From a virus, in the IMG/VR virus record IMGVR_UViG_3300012954_002212, positions 1-23,312 of that record: a DNA stretch of 23,312 nt; one strand, given 5' to 3'. Below the pieces are notes generated by a model. The model saw only the letters and a list, made by a program, of their open reading frames with translations, was not told where the DNA came from and searched no databases. Of this stretch, positions 1 to 7,638 are shown one piece after another. Positions within the stretch are counted from its first letter, which is position 1, and every line of letters begins with the position of its first letter. Both the position numbers and the translations under genes were made by a program.

Positions 1-1524
1 AATCCAAGACTATATCATAGTGCAATTCAGTTTACAGATGATAGTATAACTGTGTCCAGCGACGGAAAGCAATTTGAAATTATGCGTGTTATGTCTAGAG
101 ATAGACCAGATATAGAACCTGAAGTTTTTGATGTGCTTTTAGAAGATAAATTATTAAAAGAAGCAATATCACAAAGCGGCGGTGAGTTGCCAGACTTGTA
201 TAGGCAACCTTCTGCAGAAGAAACAAATGGAGCAATACAGGCATTCATTGATGTAATGAATAAAACATATCCAGAAATGGTTAGATTTTATGCACATTTG
301 CCTCCATTTCAAGAATATGCTCCTTTAGGTCCTTTAAGACTAAAAGGTATCATAGAAGAAGGCACAGTTTATCAAAGTGCAGGTACAGATCCTTCATTGT
401 TTTATGAACAATCAATTGCAAAAGATAGAATATGGCTAGTTGGCGATGGTAAGGACAATGACGGCGATGGTGAAGTAGACGGCGGCAATGCAAACATATA
501 CTTTGACGAAAGATATCAACAAGAAGGACTAGACGCAAGACAGTTTGAAATTCCTGACACTGAAGAAAAAGTAGAATTAGACGATGACGAAATGAGCATA
601 GTCCGTGATTTGGCAAGTAGAAAAGAAGACCTTATTTTAGCTGCTATAGACAGATTGTTTAAAATGAACAATTCTAAAAAAGTATATCTTGAAACAATAT
701 ATCCAGGTTTCAAACAAGAAACAGGACAGTTTTTAGAAGAAGAATTAGGTGGCAGAGGTGATGATGCTTGGACATATAAATTTTTCAAAGAAGATACAAC
801 CGAGTCTAATCCATATATGGCAGCATTGTTAGATAGATTTGCAAAATCAATTGGAAAAGGTAGTCCTTTAAATGTTATTGCATTTGTAGCACCTAAGGGC
901 ACTGCTGATCAATTTAAATTAGCATTAGACAGACCATCATTTGCAGGTATATTTAGCACTGTTGACGAACCAATGCTAAGAAAACTTTTTAAGGCTTTGG
1001 TTAGCAGAGAAGACTTTGATATTGTTGACAAGTATTATGATGGTGATTTACAAACAGACATAGAAGATAAAGACTGGTGGGCATCTGAAGAAGATGTTGC
1101 ATCAAGGTTGAAGAAAATTGGTGTAAATCCAAGAAAAATAGCACGTGAAAATATAATCAAAGAGGCTGATGCTATCCGTGCTGAATTAGATCAAATACAA
1201 GATTTACAAGATAAACCAGATGAATTAAAAGCACTTATAGATTCAATTGATATAATGAAAATTGTTGACAAACTTGAAGCGTATATGAAGGAATATGATC
1301 TTCTAGACGGAAATAAACAAGACGAGATAATGATGGAAGTTTTCCAAACATTAAATCCTATTTTGTATATTGCCCGTGATAACCCGAACATCAATTTTGG
1401 CTATAATTATCAGCAAGAAGAGCAAAGAAAGAAAACACTATTTGGTGGTATACCTAACTACGAAAAGGCAAGACAAAAATATATGGAATTAAGAAGAAAG
1501 TATGAGCCTGAAGTGGATAGATGA
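1..1524 (+). CDS. Large acidic protein with Ca-binding-type loop, 5' end outside window
   Basis: The frame is open from the first base of the window, so the protein starts upstream; the ATG-like start near base 52 is not needed. At least 507 residues remain. Residues about 148-163 (from window base 1) read GDGKDNDGDGEVDGGN, a D-x-D-G-D-G-x-x-D loop like those that bind calcium in dockerin and thrombospondin type-3 repeats. The rest is acidic, largely helical, with a charged C-terminus (RRKYEPEVDR). No enzyme motif or signal peptide is visible in the part seen. I do not recognise the family; a virion or structural protein of a T4-like phage is a guess from size and the calcium loop. The stop overlaps the start of the next gene by 23 bases. 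Confidence 0.75.
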   Translation, partial: NPRLYHSAIQFTDDSITVSSDGKQFEIMRVMSRDRPDIEPEVFDVLLEDKLLKEAISQSGGELPDLYRQPSAEETNGAIQAFIDVMNKTYPEMVRFYAHLPPFQEYAPLGPLRLKGIIEEGTVYQSAGTDPSLFYEQSIAKDRIWLVGDGKDNDGDGEVDGGNANIYFDERYQQEGLDARQFEIPDTEEKVELDDDEMSIVRDLASRKEDLILAAIDRLFKMNNSKKVYLETIYPGFKQETGQFLEEELGGRGDDAWTYKFFKEDTTESNPYMAALLDRFAKSIGKGSPLNVIAFVAPKGTADQFKLALDRPSFAGIFSTVDEPMLRKLFKALVSREDFDIVDKYYDGDLQTDIEDKDWWASEEDVASRLKKIGVNPRKIARENIIKEADAIRAELDQIQDLQDKPDELKALIDSIDIMKIVDKLEAYMKEYDLLDGNKQDEIMMEVFQTLNPILYIARDNPNINFGYNYQQEEQRKKTLFGGIPNYEKARQKYMELRRKYEPEVDR

Positions 1525-2188
1525 TTACGATCTAGAAGAACGCGAACTTTACAATCAACTACCACACTTACACAAGTGGTGGAATAAATTATACCTAGCT
1601 GAAACAATGGGATACAGTTGCGGTCCAGGTGCTACAGAAATTCCTGAAACAAAAGAATACGTAATAAGACCTATATATAATTTAGGTGGAATGGGTATTT
1701 GTACAACAATAAAAGTTTTAGAAAAAGGGGATATTTCAAGTGTACCACCAGGATATTTTTGGTGTGAGTATTTTGAAGGCAGACATTTTTCAACAACATA
1801 TTATAAAGAAAACAACGAGTGGAAGTGTTTACATAATTGGCAAGGCTGGAATGATAAAACAAATGTCATAAAATTCACAAGATGGAAAAAAAGTGATGAT
1901 ATACCTGTATTGCCAAAACCTTTAGCAGCCATAGACATACCTATCATTAATGTAGAATACAAAGAAAACAATCCTATTGAAATACATTTCCGTCCTAGTG
2001 GTAATCCAGATGGCACCACTGAAGATAAATGGAATGAATATATACCAATATGGCAAGATACAACAACAGAGTATAAAGAATCTCTTGTCAAAGAAGGTTA
2101 TCAATGGATAGATAATCCTTATGAAGATTGGTATGAAGATATTGAACCATATTTCAAAGAACAAAGGTTAGGTTATTATGTACGGTAG
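1502..2188 (+). CDS. ATP-grasp-like phage protein
   Basis: The protein has 228 residues and starts with ATG inside the end of the preceding gene. Residues 53-65 (YVIRPIYNLGGMG) look like the ATP-grasp small-domain strand and glycine loop, residues 82-93 (PPGYFWCEYFEG) like the adenine-contacting strand, and residues 149-168 carry INVEY and EIHFRPSGN, which resemble the acidic and Asn metal ligands near the end of ATP-grasp folds. ATP-grasp enzymes join a carboxylate to an amine or thiol using ATP. From memory, similar proteins occur in T4-like marine phages without a known role. The substrate is unknown. The next gene, possibly an acyltransferase, overlaps by 11 bases, so the two are probably co-translated. 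The fold call rests on motif reading only. Confidence 0.55.
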   Translation: MSLKWIDDYDLEERELYNQLPHLHKWWNKLYLAETMGYSCGPGATEIPETKEYVIRPIYNLGGMGICTTIKVLEKGDISSVPPGYFWCEYFEGRHFSTTYYKENNEWKCLHNWQGWNDKTNVIKFTRWKKSDDIPVLPKPLAAIDIPIINVEYKENNPIEIHFRPSGNPDGTTEDKWNEYIPIWQDTTTEYKESLVKEGYQWIDNPYEDWYEDIEPYFKEQRLGYYVR

Positions 2189-2624
2189 AATAGATTTATC
2201 TAAGATAGACTATGAATTAGATCCAGACATTGTGAATGTTAAACCAACACTTAAAGAAGCAACAGAAGTATTTGTAACATATTGCAAACATAAAAATTTT
2301 GAAAGTGTACATCCTTTATATCAAGATGATATTGACCTTTATGCCTGGAACTGCTTATACGAAAATAATAAACTTATTGCTTGGGAGCAGACATTAATGT
2401 ATCCTAATGATAAAGTAGGATTTAGTCAACAATTTGCTTGGAATTACGAACAACCTTGGAAGCGTATTGGTTGGCGCTTCAGTCACCACGTTCCTGCTTG
2501 GATGAAGTCACAAGGATATAAGTATCTTTACTTAGGTGACCACCAAGATTACAAAGCAGAAATTATAGGATATGAAATATTGGCGCATATAGATAAACAC
2601 GTAGATGGGTCATTTAAAGCTTGA
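2178..2624 (+). CDS. Unknown protein, possible GNAT-like fold
   Basis: The protein has 148 residues and overlaps the ATP-grasp-like gene by 11 bases. The C-terminal half (about residues 98-135) has PAWMKSQGYKYLYLGD followed by YKAEIIGYEIL, a helix-strand-helix pattern like the end of GNAT or aminoacyl-transferase folds, where a helix precedes the strand and the Gly-Tyr-Glu turn closes the domain. No acetyl-CoA binding Q/RxxGxG/A motif can be seen, so the assignment is weak. Pairing with an ATP-grasp-like protein suggests the two act on one small molecule or polymer. The end of the gene carries the -35 box of the next promoter. Confidence 0.5.
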   Translation: MYGRIDLSKIDYELDPDIVNVKPTLKEATEVFVTYCKHKNFESVHPLYQDDIDLYAWNCLYENNKLIAWEQTLMYPNDKVGFSQQFAWNYEQPWKRIGWRFSHHVPAWMKSQGYKYLYLGDHQDYKAEIIGYEILAHIDKHVDGSFKA

Positions 2625-2649
2625 CATTTTGACAATATTCTATTACTAT
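2621..2649 (+). promoter_or_regulatory. Sigma70-type promoter upstream of dsbA-like gene
   Basis: TTGACA (2621-2626) is separated by exactly 17 bases from TACTAT (2644-2649). The -35 is a perfect consensus and overlaps the stop codon of the preceding gene. The start site would be near 2656, followed by the ribosome site AAGGAG before ATG 2675. Confidence 0.75.
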
Positions 2650-2674
2650 AAAACAAATAACTAAGGAGTACTAT

Positions 2675-2941
2675 ATGAGTGACCGTGTGTATGGCCCAGA
2701 GGAAAAGGCCAAGTTAGAACGCCTAGTGAAAGAAGGTGTAACTGTATTACAGGAAATCGAAGATCTACAAGGTGGACTGAAAGAAACTGTAAAAGCAGTA
2801 GCCGAAGAACTAAACGTAAAGCCTAGTCTAATCAATAAAGCAATAAAAGTTGCACAAAAACGTGATTGGAGTAGAGTATCTGATGAATTTGAGGATTTAG
2901 AAACAATCGTAGCTACCACAGGTTACGATACTGATGAATAA
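2675..2941 (+). CDS. dsbA: DsbA-like double-strand DNA-binding protein (late transcription)
   Basis: The protein has 88 residues, highly charged and helical, with a predicted helix-turn-helix-like stretch around residues 38-62 (AVAEELNVKPSLINKAIKVA). T4 DsbA is 89 residues with a comparable layout (N-terminal acidic helix, central 'DELGV...' helix pair, acidic C-terminus) and binds double-stranded DNA near late promoters. The strong upstream promoter and consensus AAGGAG ribosome site (2662-2667) suggest high expression. It overlaps the next gene by 8 bases. The call is by resemblance in size and layout; a generic DNA-binding regulator is the alternative. Confidence 0.55.
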   Translation: MSDRVYGPEEKAKLERLVKEGVTVLQEIEDLQGGLKETVKAVAEELNVKPSLINKAIKVAQKRDWSRVSDEFEDLETIVATTGYDTDE

Positions 2942-3212
2942 GATTTTAGAATATATAAAAGAAAGCTATAGGTTATCACCCGTGGCTTTTTATTGTGAGA
3001 TGGTTGAAACTACAGTATTGATGGCAGCCAGTGTTATCTTAACTTTTACTGTGTTAGATCCTGCTACTGAGCTTTTTATACCCTTATATTTGTTAGGAAG
3101 TATACTTGGTGTTATAAGTACAGTAATTAGAAAAGCAGCCTTTGCAATCGTACTTTGTGCTTGGTTTGTACTAATGAATTCGATTGCTCTTGTACAGCTT
3201 TTTGTGCTATAA
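2934..3212 (+). CDS. Small membrane protein, unknown
   Basis: The protein has 92 residues with three likely membrane helices at about residues 23-40, 47-65 and 69-91, and a short charged cytoplasmic N-terminus. It begins in the last codons of the dsbA-like gene and its stop overlaps a TATAAT box for the polymerase gene. No motif identifies a function. A role at the cell membrane during infection is all that can be inferred. Confidence 0.6.
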   Translation: MNKILEYIKESYRLSPVAFYCEMVETTVLMAASVILTFTVLDPATELFIPLYLLGSILGVISTVIRKAAFAIVLCAWFVLMNSIALVQLFVL

Positions 3213-3213
3213 T
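3184..3213 (+). promoter_or_regulatory. Possible promoter for DNA polymerase gene
   Basis: A perfect TATAAT (3208-3213) stands 18 bases after TTGCTC (3184-3189), which matches the -35 consensus only in its TTG. It is immediately upstream of the polymerase ribosome site (AAAGGA near 3219). The weak -35 suggests moderate strength or a need for an activator. Confidence 0.4.
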
Positions 3214-3230
3214 AATACAAAGGAATATAA

Positions 3231-5894
3231 ATGCCATACGTAGACGCTTTTTTTGATAGAGATGCAGATATTATCCGTGCAGTAGAACGCAAGGATGGTA
3301 AAAGGCATTTTACTGAATATCAAGCAAAGTATACATTTTACTATGAAGATCCACGTGGCAAATACAAAAGCATTTATGGAGATCCACTACAACGTGTAGT
3401 TTGTAAAAATACAAAAGATTTTAGAAAAGAACTTGCCATTAACAAAGGCAAAAAAATGTTTGAGTCGGATGTAAATCCAATATTTCAATGTTTGAGTGAA
3501 CACTATCTTAACCAAGATGCTCCTAAACTAAATGTTTGCTTTTTTGATATTGAGACTGATTTTGATCCAGATAGAGGCTTTGCTGATCCAAGCGATCCTT
3601 TTATGCCAATTACTGCTATTACTGTGCATTTACAATGGTTAGATGCATTGGTAACATTTGCATTGCCGCCCAAAACACTAACTATGGAAGAAGCACAAGC
3701 AGAATGTGCAGATTTTGATAATACATATTTGTATGAAAATGAAGGAGATATGCTACAAGCATTTCTTGATGTTATAGAAGATGCAGATATATTGAGCGGC
3801 TGGAACAGTGAAGGTTATGATATTCCTTACACTGTAAATCGTGTTTCACGGGTGTTGAGCAAAGATGACACTAGGCGCTTTTGTTTGTGGAAGCAACTTC
3901 CAAGACGTAGAGAGTTTGAAAAGTTTGGCAAAACTGCTGAAACGTTTGATACAATAGGTAGAGTGCATATGGACTATCTTGAACTGTATCGCAAATATAC
4001 ATATGAAGAACGTCACACATACAGACTTGATGCTATTGGTGAAATGGAAGTTGGTGAAAACAAGACTGTGTATGAAGGCACACTTGATCAACTTTACAAC
4101 AACGACTTTAAAAAGTTTATTGAATACAATAGACAAGACGTTGCACTACTAGATAAAATTGATAAGAAGTTACGCTTTATTGATCTTGCAAATGAAATTG
4201 CACACGATAATACTGTGTTATTACAAACAACAGCAGGTGCAGTTGCAGTTACAGAGCAAGCAATTGTTAATGAAGCACACAGAAGAGGTATGCAAGCACC
4301 TAACAGAGTACAACACGAAGGGCAAACTGCCGCGGCAGGTGCTTATGTTGCGTATCCTAAAAAAGGTGTACATAAGTGGATTGGTAGTATGGACTTGAAC
4401 AGTCTATATCCAAGTATTATTCGTGCAATGAATATGGCTCCAGAAACTATTATTGGACAAATACGTCCAGACTTGACTGAAGAGTTTTTACACAATGCAC
4501 AAACACTTGAAAAGAAAAGTTTTGCGGCAAGTTGGGAAGGTAAGTTTGCTACATTAGAATATGATGCTGTAATGGAACAACGCAAAGACGTTGCACTTAC
4601 ATTAGATTTAGAAGATGGTACAAGCCACGTGCTAAGTGGTGCAGAAATATACAAACTTATTTTTGATAGCCATCAACCGTGGATGCTTAGTGCTAACGGT
4701 ACTGTGTTTACAACAGAAGTCGAAGGTGTTATTCCAGGTTTGCTGAAACGTTGGTATGCAGAGCGTAAAGAATTACAAGCAAAAATGCGTAAAGCAATTG
4801 ATGCAGGCAACGAAACAGAAATAGCATTTTGGGACAAAAGACAACTTGTCAAAAAGATTAACTTGAACAGTTTGTATGGTGCTATTTTGAATCCAGGCTG
4901 TAGATTTTTTGATAAACGTATTGGACAGTCAACAACACTAACTGGCAGACAAATTGCAAAGCATATGGCAAGTGAAGTGAATAAGATTATTACAGGCGAA
5001 TATGATCACGTAGGTAAAGCAATTATATATGGTGATACAGACTCTGTTTACTTTAGTGCGTATCCTGTACTTGAAGAAGAAATTACTGCTGGTACTGTGC
5101 CTTGGGGTAAAGATAATGTAATTACATTGTATGACCAGTTATGCGAACAAGCAAACACAACATTTCCAGATTTTATGCGTGACGCATTTCATTGTCCTCG
5201 CCCACGTAGTGAGGTTATTGCTGCCGCAAGAGAAGTTGTTGCAGACACAGGCTTGTTTATTACAAAGAAACGTTATGCAGTGCGAGTGTATGACTTAGAA
5301 GGTGATAGAAAAGATAAAGATGGTGCATTAGGTAAAGTTAAAGCTATGGGCTTGGACTTAAAGCGTAGTGATACTCCAGTGTTTATGCAAAACTATTTGA
5401 AAACATTGCTTGATATGGTATTAGCAGTACAGCCCGAAAAAGAATTACTAGAAAGTATAAGTGAATTTAGGCGTGAGTTTAAAGAACGTCCAGGATTTGA
5501 GAAAGGTTCACCCAAACGTGCAAACAAGATTGGACATTATCAACGACTAGAAGAAAAGCAAGGCAAAGCAAATATGCCTGGACACGTAAGAGCAAGCATC
5601 AACTGGAATACATTGAAACGTATGAATGGTGATAAATATTCCCAAGAAATTGTAGATGGTATGAAAGTTATTGTTTGTAAACTAAAACAAAATCCATTAG
5701 GATATACTTCTGTTGCTTATCCAACAGATCAACTAAGACTTCCTGATTGGTTTAAAGAGCTTCCTTTTGATGGCGATGCAATGGAAGAAGTTATTATTGA
5801 CAACAAACTAGACAACTTAATTGGTGTGTTGAAATATGACTTAGAAAGCACAAAGCAAAAAACAACATTTAACAATTTATTTGAATGGAGTTAA
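3231..5894 (+). CDS. 43: Family B DNA polymerase, T4 gp43-like
   Basis: The phage replicative DNA polymerase, with 3'-5' proofreading exonuclease and polymerase activities. Of its 887 residues (T4 gp43 has 898), the exonuclease motifs are DIE at 106-108, the NSEGYD block near 195-200, and YNRQD at 299-303. Polymerase motif A is MDLNSLYPSII (387-397, catalytic Asp388), motif B KKINLNSLYGA (541-551) and motif C YGDTDS (600-605, Asp602 and Asp604). All catalytic residues are intact. It starts with ATG after AAAGGA, and its partner sliding clamp lies about 2.5 kb downstream. In T4, gp43 represses its own translation by binding an operator at its start; no such hairpin was evident here. Confidence 0.97.
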   Translation: MPYVDAFFDRDADIIRAVERKDGKRHFTEYQAKYTFYYEDPRGKYKSIYGDPLQRVVCKNTKDFRKELAINKGKKMFESDVNPIFQCLSEHYLNQDAPKLNVCFFDIETDFDPDRGFADPSDPFMPITAITVHLQWLDALVTFALPPKTLTMEEAQAECADFDNTYLYENEGDMLQAFLDVIEDADILSGWNSEGYDIPYTVNRVSRVLSKDDTRRFCLWKQLPRRREFEKFGKTAETFDTIGRVHMDYLELYRKYTYEERHTYRLDAIGEMEVGENKTVYEGTLDQLYNNDFKKFIEYNRQDVALLDKIDKKLRFIDLANEIAHDNTVLLQTTAGAVAVTEQAIVNEAHRRGMQAPNRVQHEGQTAAAGAYVAYPKKGVHKWIGSMDLNSLYPSIIRAMNMAPETIIGQIRPDLTEEFLHNAQTLEKKSFAASWEGKFATLEYDAVMEQRKDVALTLDLEDGTSHVLSGAEIYKLIFDSHQPWMLSANGTVFTTEVEGVIPGLLKRWYAERKELQAKMRKAIDAGNETEIAFWDKRQLVKKINLNSLYGAILNPGCRFFDKRIGQSTTLTGRQIAKHMASEVNKIITGEYDHVGKAIIYGDTDSVYFSAYPVLEEEITAGTVPWGKDNVITLYDQLCEQANTTFPDFMRDAFHCPRPRSEVIAAAREVVADTGLFITKKRYAVRVYDLEGDRKDKDGALGKVKAMGLDLKRSDTPVFMQNYLKTLLDMVLAVQPEKELLESISEFRREFKERPGFEKGSPKRANKIGHYQRLEEKQGKANMPGHVRASINWNTLKRMNGDKYSQEIVDGMKVIVCKLKQNPLGYTSVAYPTDQLRLPDWFKELPFDGDAMEEVIIDNKLDNLIGVLKYDLESTKQKTTFNNLFEWS

Positions 5895-5895
5895 T

Positions 5896-6180
5896 ATGGA
5901 AAGAATCGAAGGATTTGAAGAACGCATTATTTACATAGATGGCGACAGTGTTGCGTGTAGTGGAGATAACAATGACCACCCAAAAGTTTATCTTAGAATA
6001 CCACACGATGGACATTATGTTGTTTGTGGATATTGTGATATAAAATATGCACGTAAAGACCCTGATATACCTGAACAAAAAGTTACAGAAGAAAAAGCTA
6101 AAGAATATGGCGGGCCAAAAGAAGCCGAACCAACTAGATATGGAACTTGGGAATATAAAGGAAGGGAGATAGACTTTTGA
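5896..6180 (+). CDS. CHCC zinc-finger protein (NDUFS6-like)
   Basis: The protein has 94 residues. I chose ATG 5896 over the in-frame TTG at 5881 because GGAG lies at 5887-5890. Residues 16-51 read as a CHCC zinc finger: Cys21-Ser-Gly-Asp, His28-Pro-Lys-Val-Tyr-Leu, and Cys44-x2-Cys47. This is the pattern of NDUFS6 and of the short zinc-finger proteins of alphaproteobacteria linked to respiratory complex I. A 43-residue charged tail (52-94) is added, with no recognised motif. It follows the polymerase stop by one base and its stop overlaps the next start. The phage copy could affect host respiration or simply be a zinc-binding adaptor; the role is unknown. The host-like family points to an alphaproteobacterial host. 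Confidence 0.8.
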   Translation: MERIEGFEERIIYIDGDSVACSGDNNDHPKVYLRIPHDGHYVVCGYCDIKYARKDPDIPEQKVTEEKAKEYGGPKEAEPTRYGTWEYKGREIDF

Positions 6181-6518
6181 AAGTAGATATACAAGATATT
6201 GGTGGAGTTATCGCTAAACAAGACGAACGATACATTGTTAAAGATAACACACTGTTACAAAATTTAGTATTAAGTAGTACAACAATGAAGCCTGGCAAAT
6301 CTACGTCAGGACATATACACAAAGGACAAGAAGAAATTTATTTCTTTATTAGAGGTAAAGGCACAATGTATCTAAATGATGAGCCTATGGCAGTTGGTCC
6401 TGGTGATGTTGTATTGATTAAAGATGGTATACATCATAGAGTAGAATCTGATATGTATCAAGGTAAAGACCAAGAACTTTACTTTGTTTGTGCATTTGAT
6501 GGTAGGCGGAATCATTAA
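6177..6518 (+). CDS. Cupin-domain protein, sugar-isomerase-like
   Basis: The protein has 113 residues and starts with TTG overlapping the previous stop (TTGA), with AGGGAG upstream. Cupin motif 1 is present: His46-x-His48, Glu52 and Gly60. Motif 2 has GDVVLIKDGIHH (76-87), with His86 or His87 as the last metal ligand. This is a single-domain metal-binding cupin like the C-terminal part of mannose-6-phosphate isomerase/GDP-mannose pyrophosphorylase enzymes. It is followed by a nucleotidyltransferase and a phosphomannomutase in overlapping genes, so a role in mannose or related sugar metabolism is plausible. The exact reaction cannot be read from sequence. Confidence 0.8.
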   Translation: MKVDIQDIGGVIAKQDERYIVKDNTLLQNLVLSSTTMKPGKSTSGHIHKGQEEIYFFIRGKGTMYLNDEPMAVGPGDVVLIKDGIHHRVESDMYQGKDQELYFVCAFDGRRNH

Positions 6519-6925
6519 TGAAAGTAGGATTTACTTGTTCAACATTTGATTTATTACACGCAGGACACGTACAAATGTTACGTGAAGCAAAAGAACAATG
6601 CGATTATTTAATATGTGCATTACAAATGGATCCTAGTGTAGATCGATCAGAAAAAAATGCTCCTGTGCAAACTATTGTCGAACGCTATACACAATTAAAA
6701 GGTGTAAAGTATGTTGATGAAATTATTCCTTATGGCACTGAAAAAGACCTAGAAGATATATTGACAATGTATCATATAGATGTTAGAATACTTGGAGAAG
6801 AATACAGAGACAAAGATTTTACAGGTAAAGACATTTGTCGTAAGCGTGAAATAGATTTGTATTTTAATAAACGTGATCATAGATTTAGCACTAGTGATTT
6901 AAGAAAGAGAGTATGTGAAGTATAA
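6518..6925 (+). CDS. Cytidylyltransferase-like nucleotidyltransferase
   Basis: The protein has 135 residues and resembles glycerol-3-phosphate cytidylyltransferase (TagD) in length and motifs. Residues 5-18 contain the nucleotide-binding HxGH motif (His14-Ala-Gly-His17) and residues 122-131 (RFSTSDLRKR) correspond to the ISTT-R signature that contacts the nucleotide triphosphate. The family transfers CMP or AMP to a phosphate-bearing substrate such as glycerol-3-phosphate or a sugar phosphate. It overlaps the cupin gene by one base and the phosphomannomutase gene by one base (TAATG junctions), so the three are translationally coupled. The substrate is not known. Confidence 0.85.
   Translation: MKVGFTCSTFDLLHAGHVQMLREAKEQCDYLICALQMDPSVDRSEKNAPVQTIVERYTQLKGVKYVDEIIPYGTEKDLEDILTMYHIDVRILGEEYRDKDFTGKDICRKREIDLYFNKRDHRFSTSDLRKRVCEV
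6761..6789 (+). promoter_or_regulatory. Possible internal promoter before phosphomannomutase gene
   Basis: TTGACA (6761-6766) and TAGAAT (6784-6789) are 17 bases apart inside the cytidylyltransferase-like gene. A transcript would begin about 130 bases before the next gene. Such matches can occur by chance in AT-rich coding DNA. Confidence 0.25.
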
Positions 6926-7638
6926 TGAATAAATTTATATTCGATGTTGACGGCACACTTACACCAAGTAGACAAACTATTCATCCAGAGTTTAAAACAT
7001 TTTTTAAATCATTTATTACACATAATAAAGTATGGTTAGTAACTGGTAGCGATTATAATAAGACAGTCGAACAGCTTGGTGAAGATATTTGTGAAAATGT
7101 TGAGTCTTGTTATAATTGCAGTGGCAATGATGTCTACAAAAAAGGACAAAATGTAGCAAGTAAAACATTTGATGCTCCTAAAGAATTGTATAATTTAATG
7201 CACGGTTGGTTACAAGCAAGTAATTTTCCATTACGTACAGGTAATCATATAGAAGAAAGAACAGGTACAATTAATTTTAGTATAGTAGGACGTAATTGCA
7301 CACTAGGTGAACGTAAACTTTATATACAACACGATTTGCAAAACAAAGAACGTGAAAGTATTGCTTTTCAAATTAATTTAGAATTTCCTGATATAACTGC
7401 AACTATAGGTGGCGAAACAGGAATAGACATATATCGTAAAGGTGGAGATAAAAGTCAAATCTTAGAAGATTTTAACAAGAATGATAAAATTTATTTCTTT
7501 GGTGACAAAATTGTTGAAGGTGGTAATGATTGGCCATTAGCAGTCAAGCTAGATACAAAACGTTGTTTCAATGTTAAAGATTATCGTGATACTTGGGAAA
7601 GACTTGGATACTTTCAGGAAGCGAAGTTAGCACAATGA
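6925..7638 (+). CDS. Phosphomannomutase, eukaryotic-type HAD family
   Basis: The protein has 237 residues, close to the 245-250 of eukaryotic alpha-phosphomannomutases, which interconvert mannose-6-phosphate and mannose-1-phosphate. The HAD nucleophile motif is FDVDGTLTPSRQ (6-17, Asp7 and Asp9), followed by VTGSD and VEQLG. The cap has the family's ERTGTINFSIVGRNC block (about 91-107). IGGETGIDIY and the C-terminal FFGDKIVEGGND (191-202) match the metal-binding end. Bacterial phosphomannomutases belong to an unrelated family, so the eukaryotic-type enzyme is notable here. It lies between a nucleotidyltransferase and a sugar-nucleotide dehydrogenase, consistent with a mannose-nucleotide route. 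Confidence 0.85.
   Translation: MNKFIFDVDGTLTPSRQTIHPEFKTFFKSFITHNKVWLVTGSDYNKTVEQLGEDICENVESCYNCSGNDVYKKGQNVASKTFDAPKELYNLMHGWLQASNFPLRTGNHIEERTGTINFSIVGRNCTLGERKLYIQHDLQNKERESIAFQINLEFPDITATIGGETGIDIYRKGGDKSQILEDFNKNDKIYFFGDKIVEGGNDWPLAVKLDTKRCFNVKDYRDTWERLGYFQEAKLAQ

Noticed and set aside
516-902. Reverse-strand reading frame opposite the first gene
   Set aside because: It has Ser/Leu-rich antisense-type composition, no ribosome site and lies fully within a well-supported + strand gene. The same holds for the other minus-strand frames.
5631-5638. GATAAATA as a late promoter
   Set aside because: It lies deep inside the polymerase coding sequence with no gene start nearby.
7593-7634. Upstream TTG start for the dehydrogenase
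   Set aside because: ATG 7635 begins directly at the NAD-binding strand and forms the ATGA overlap typical of this array.
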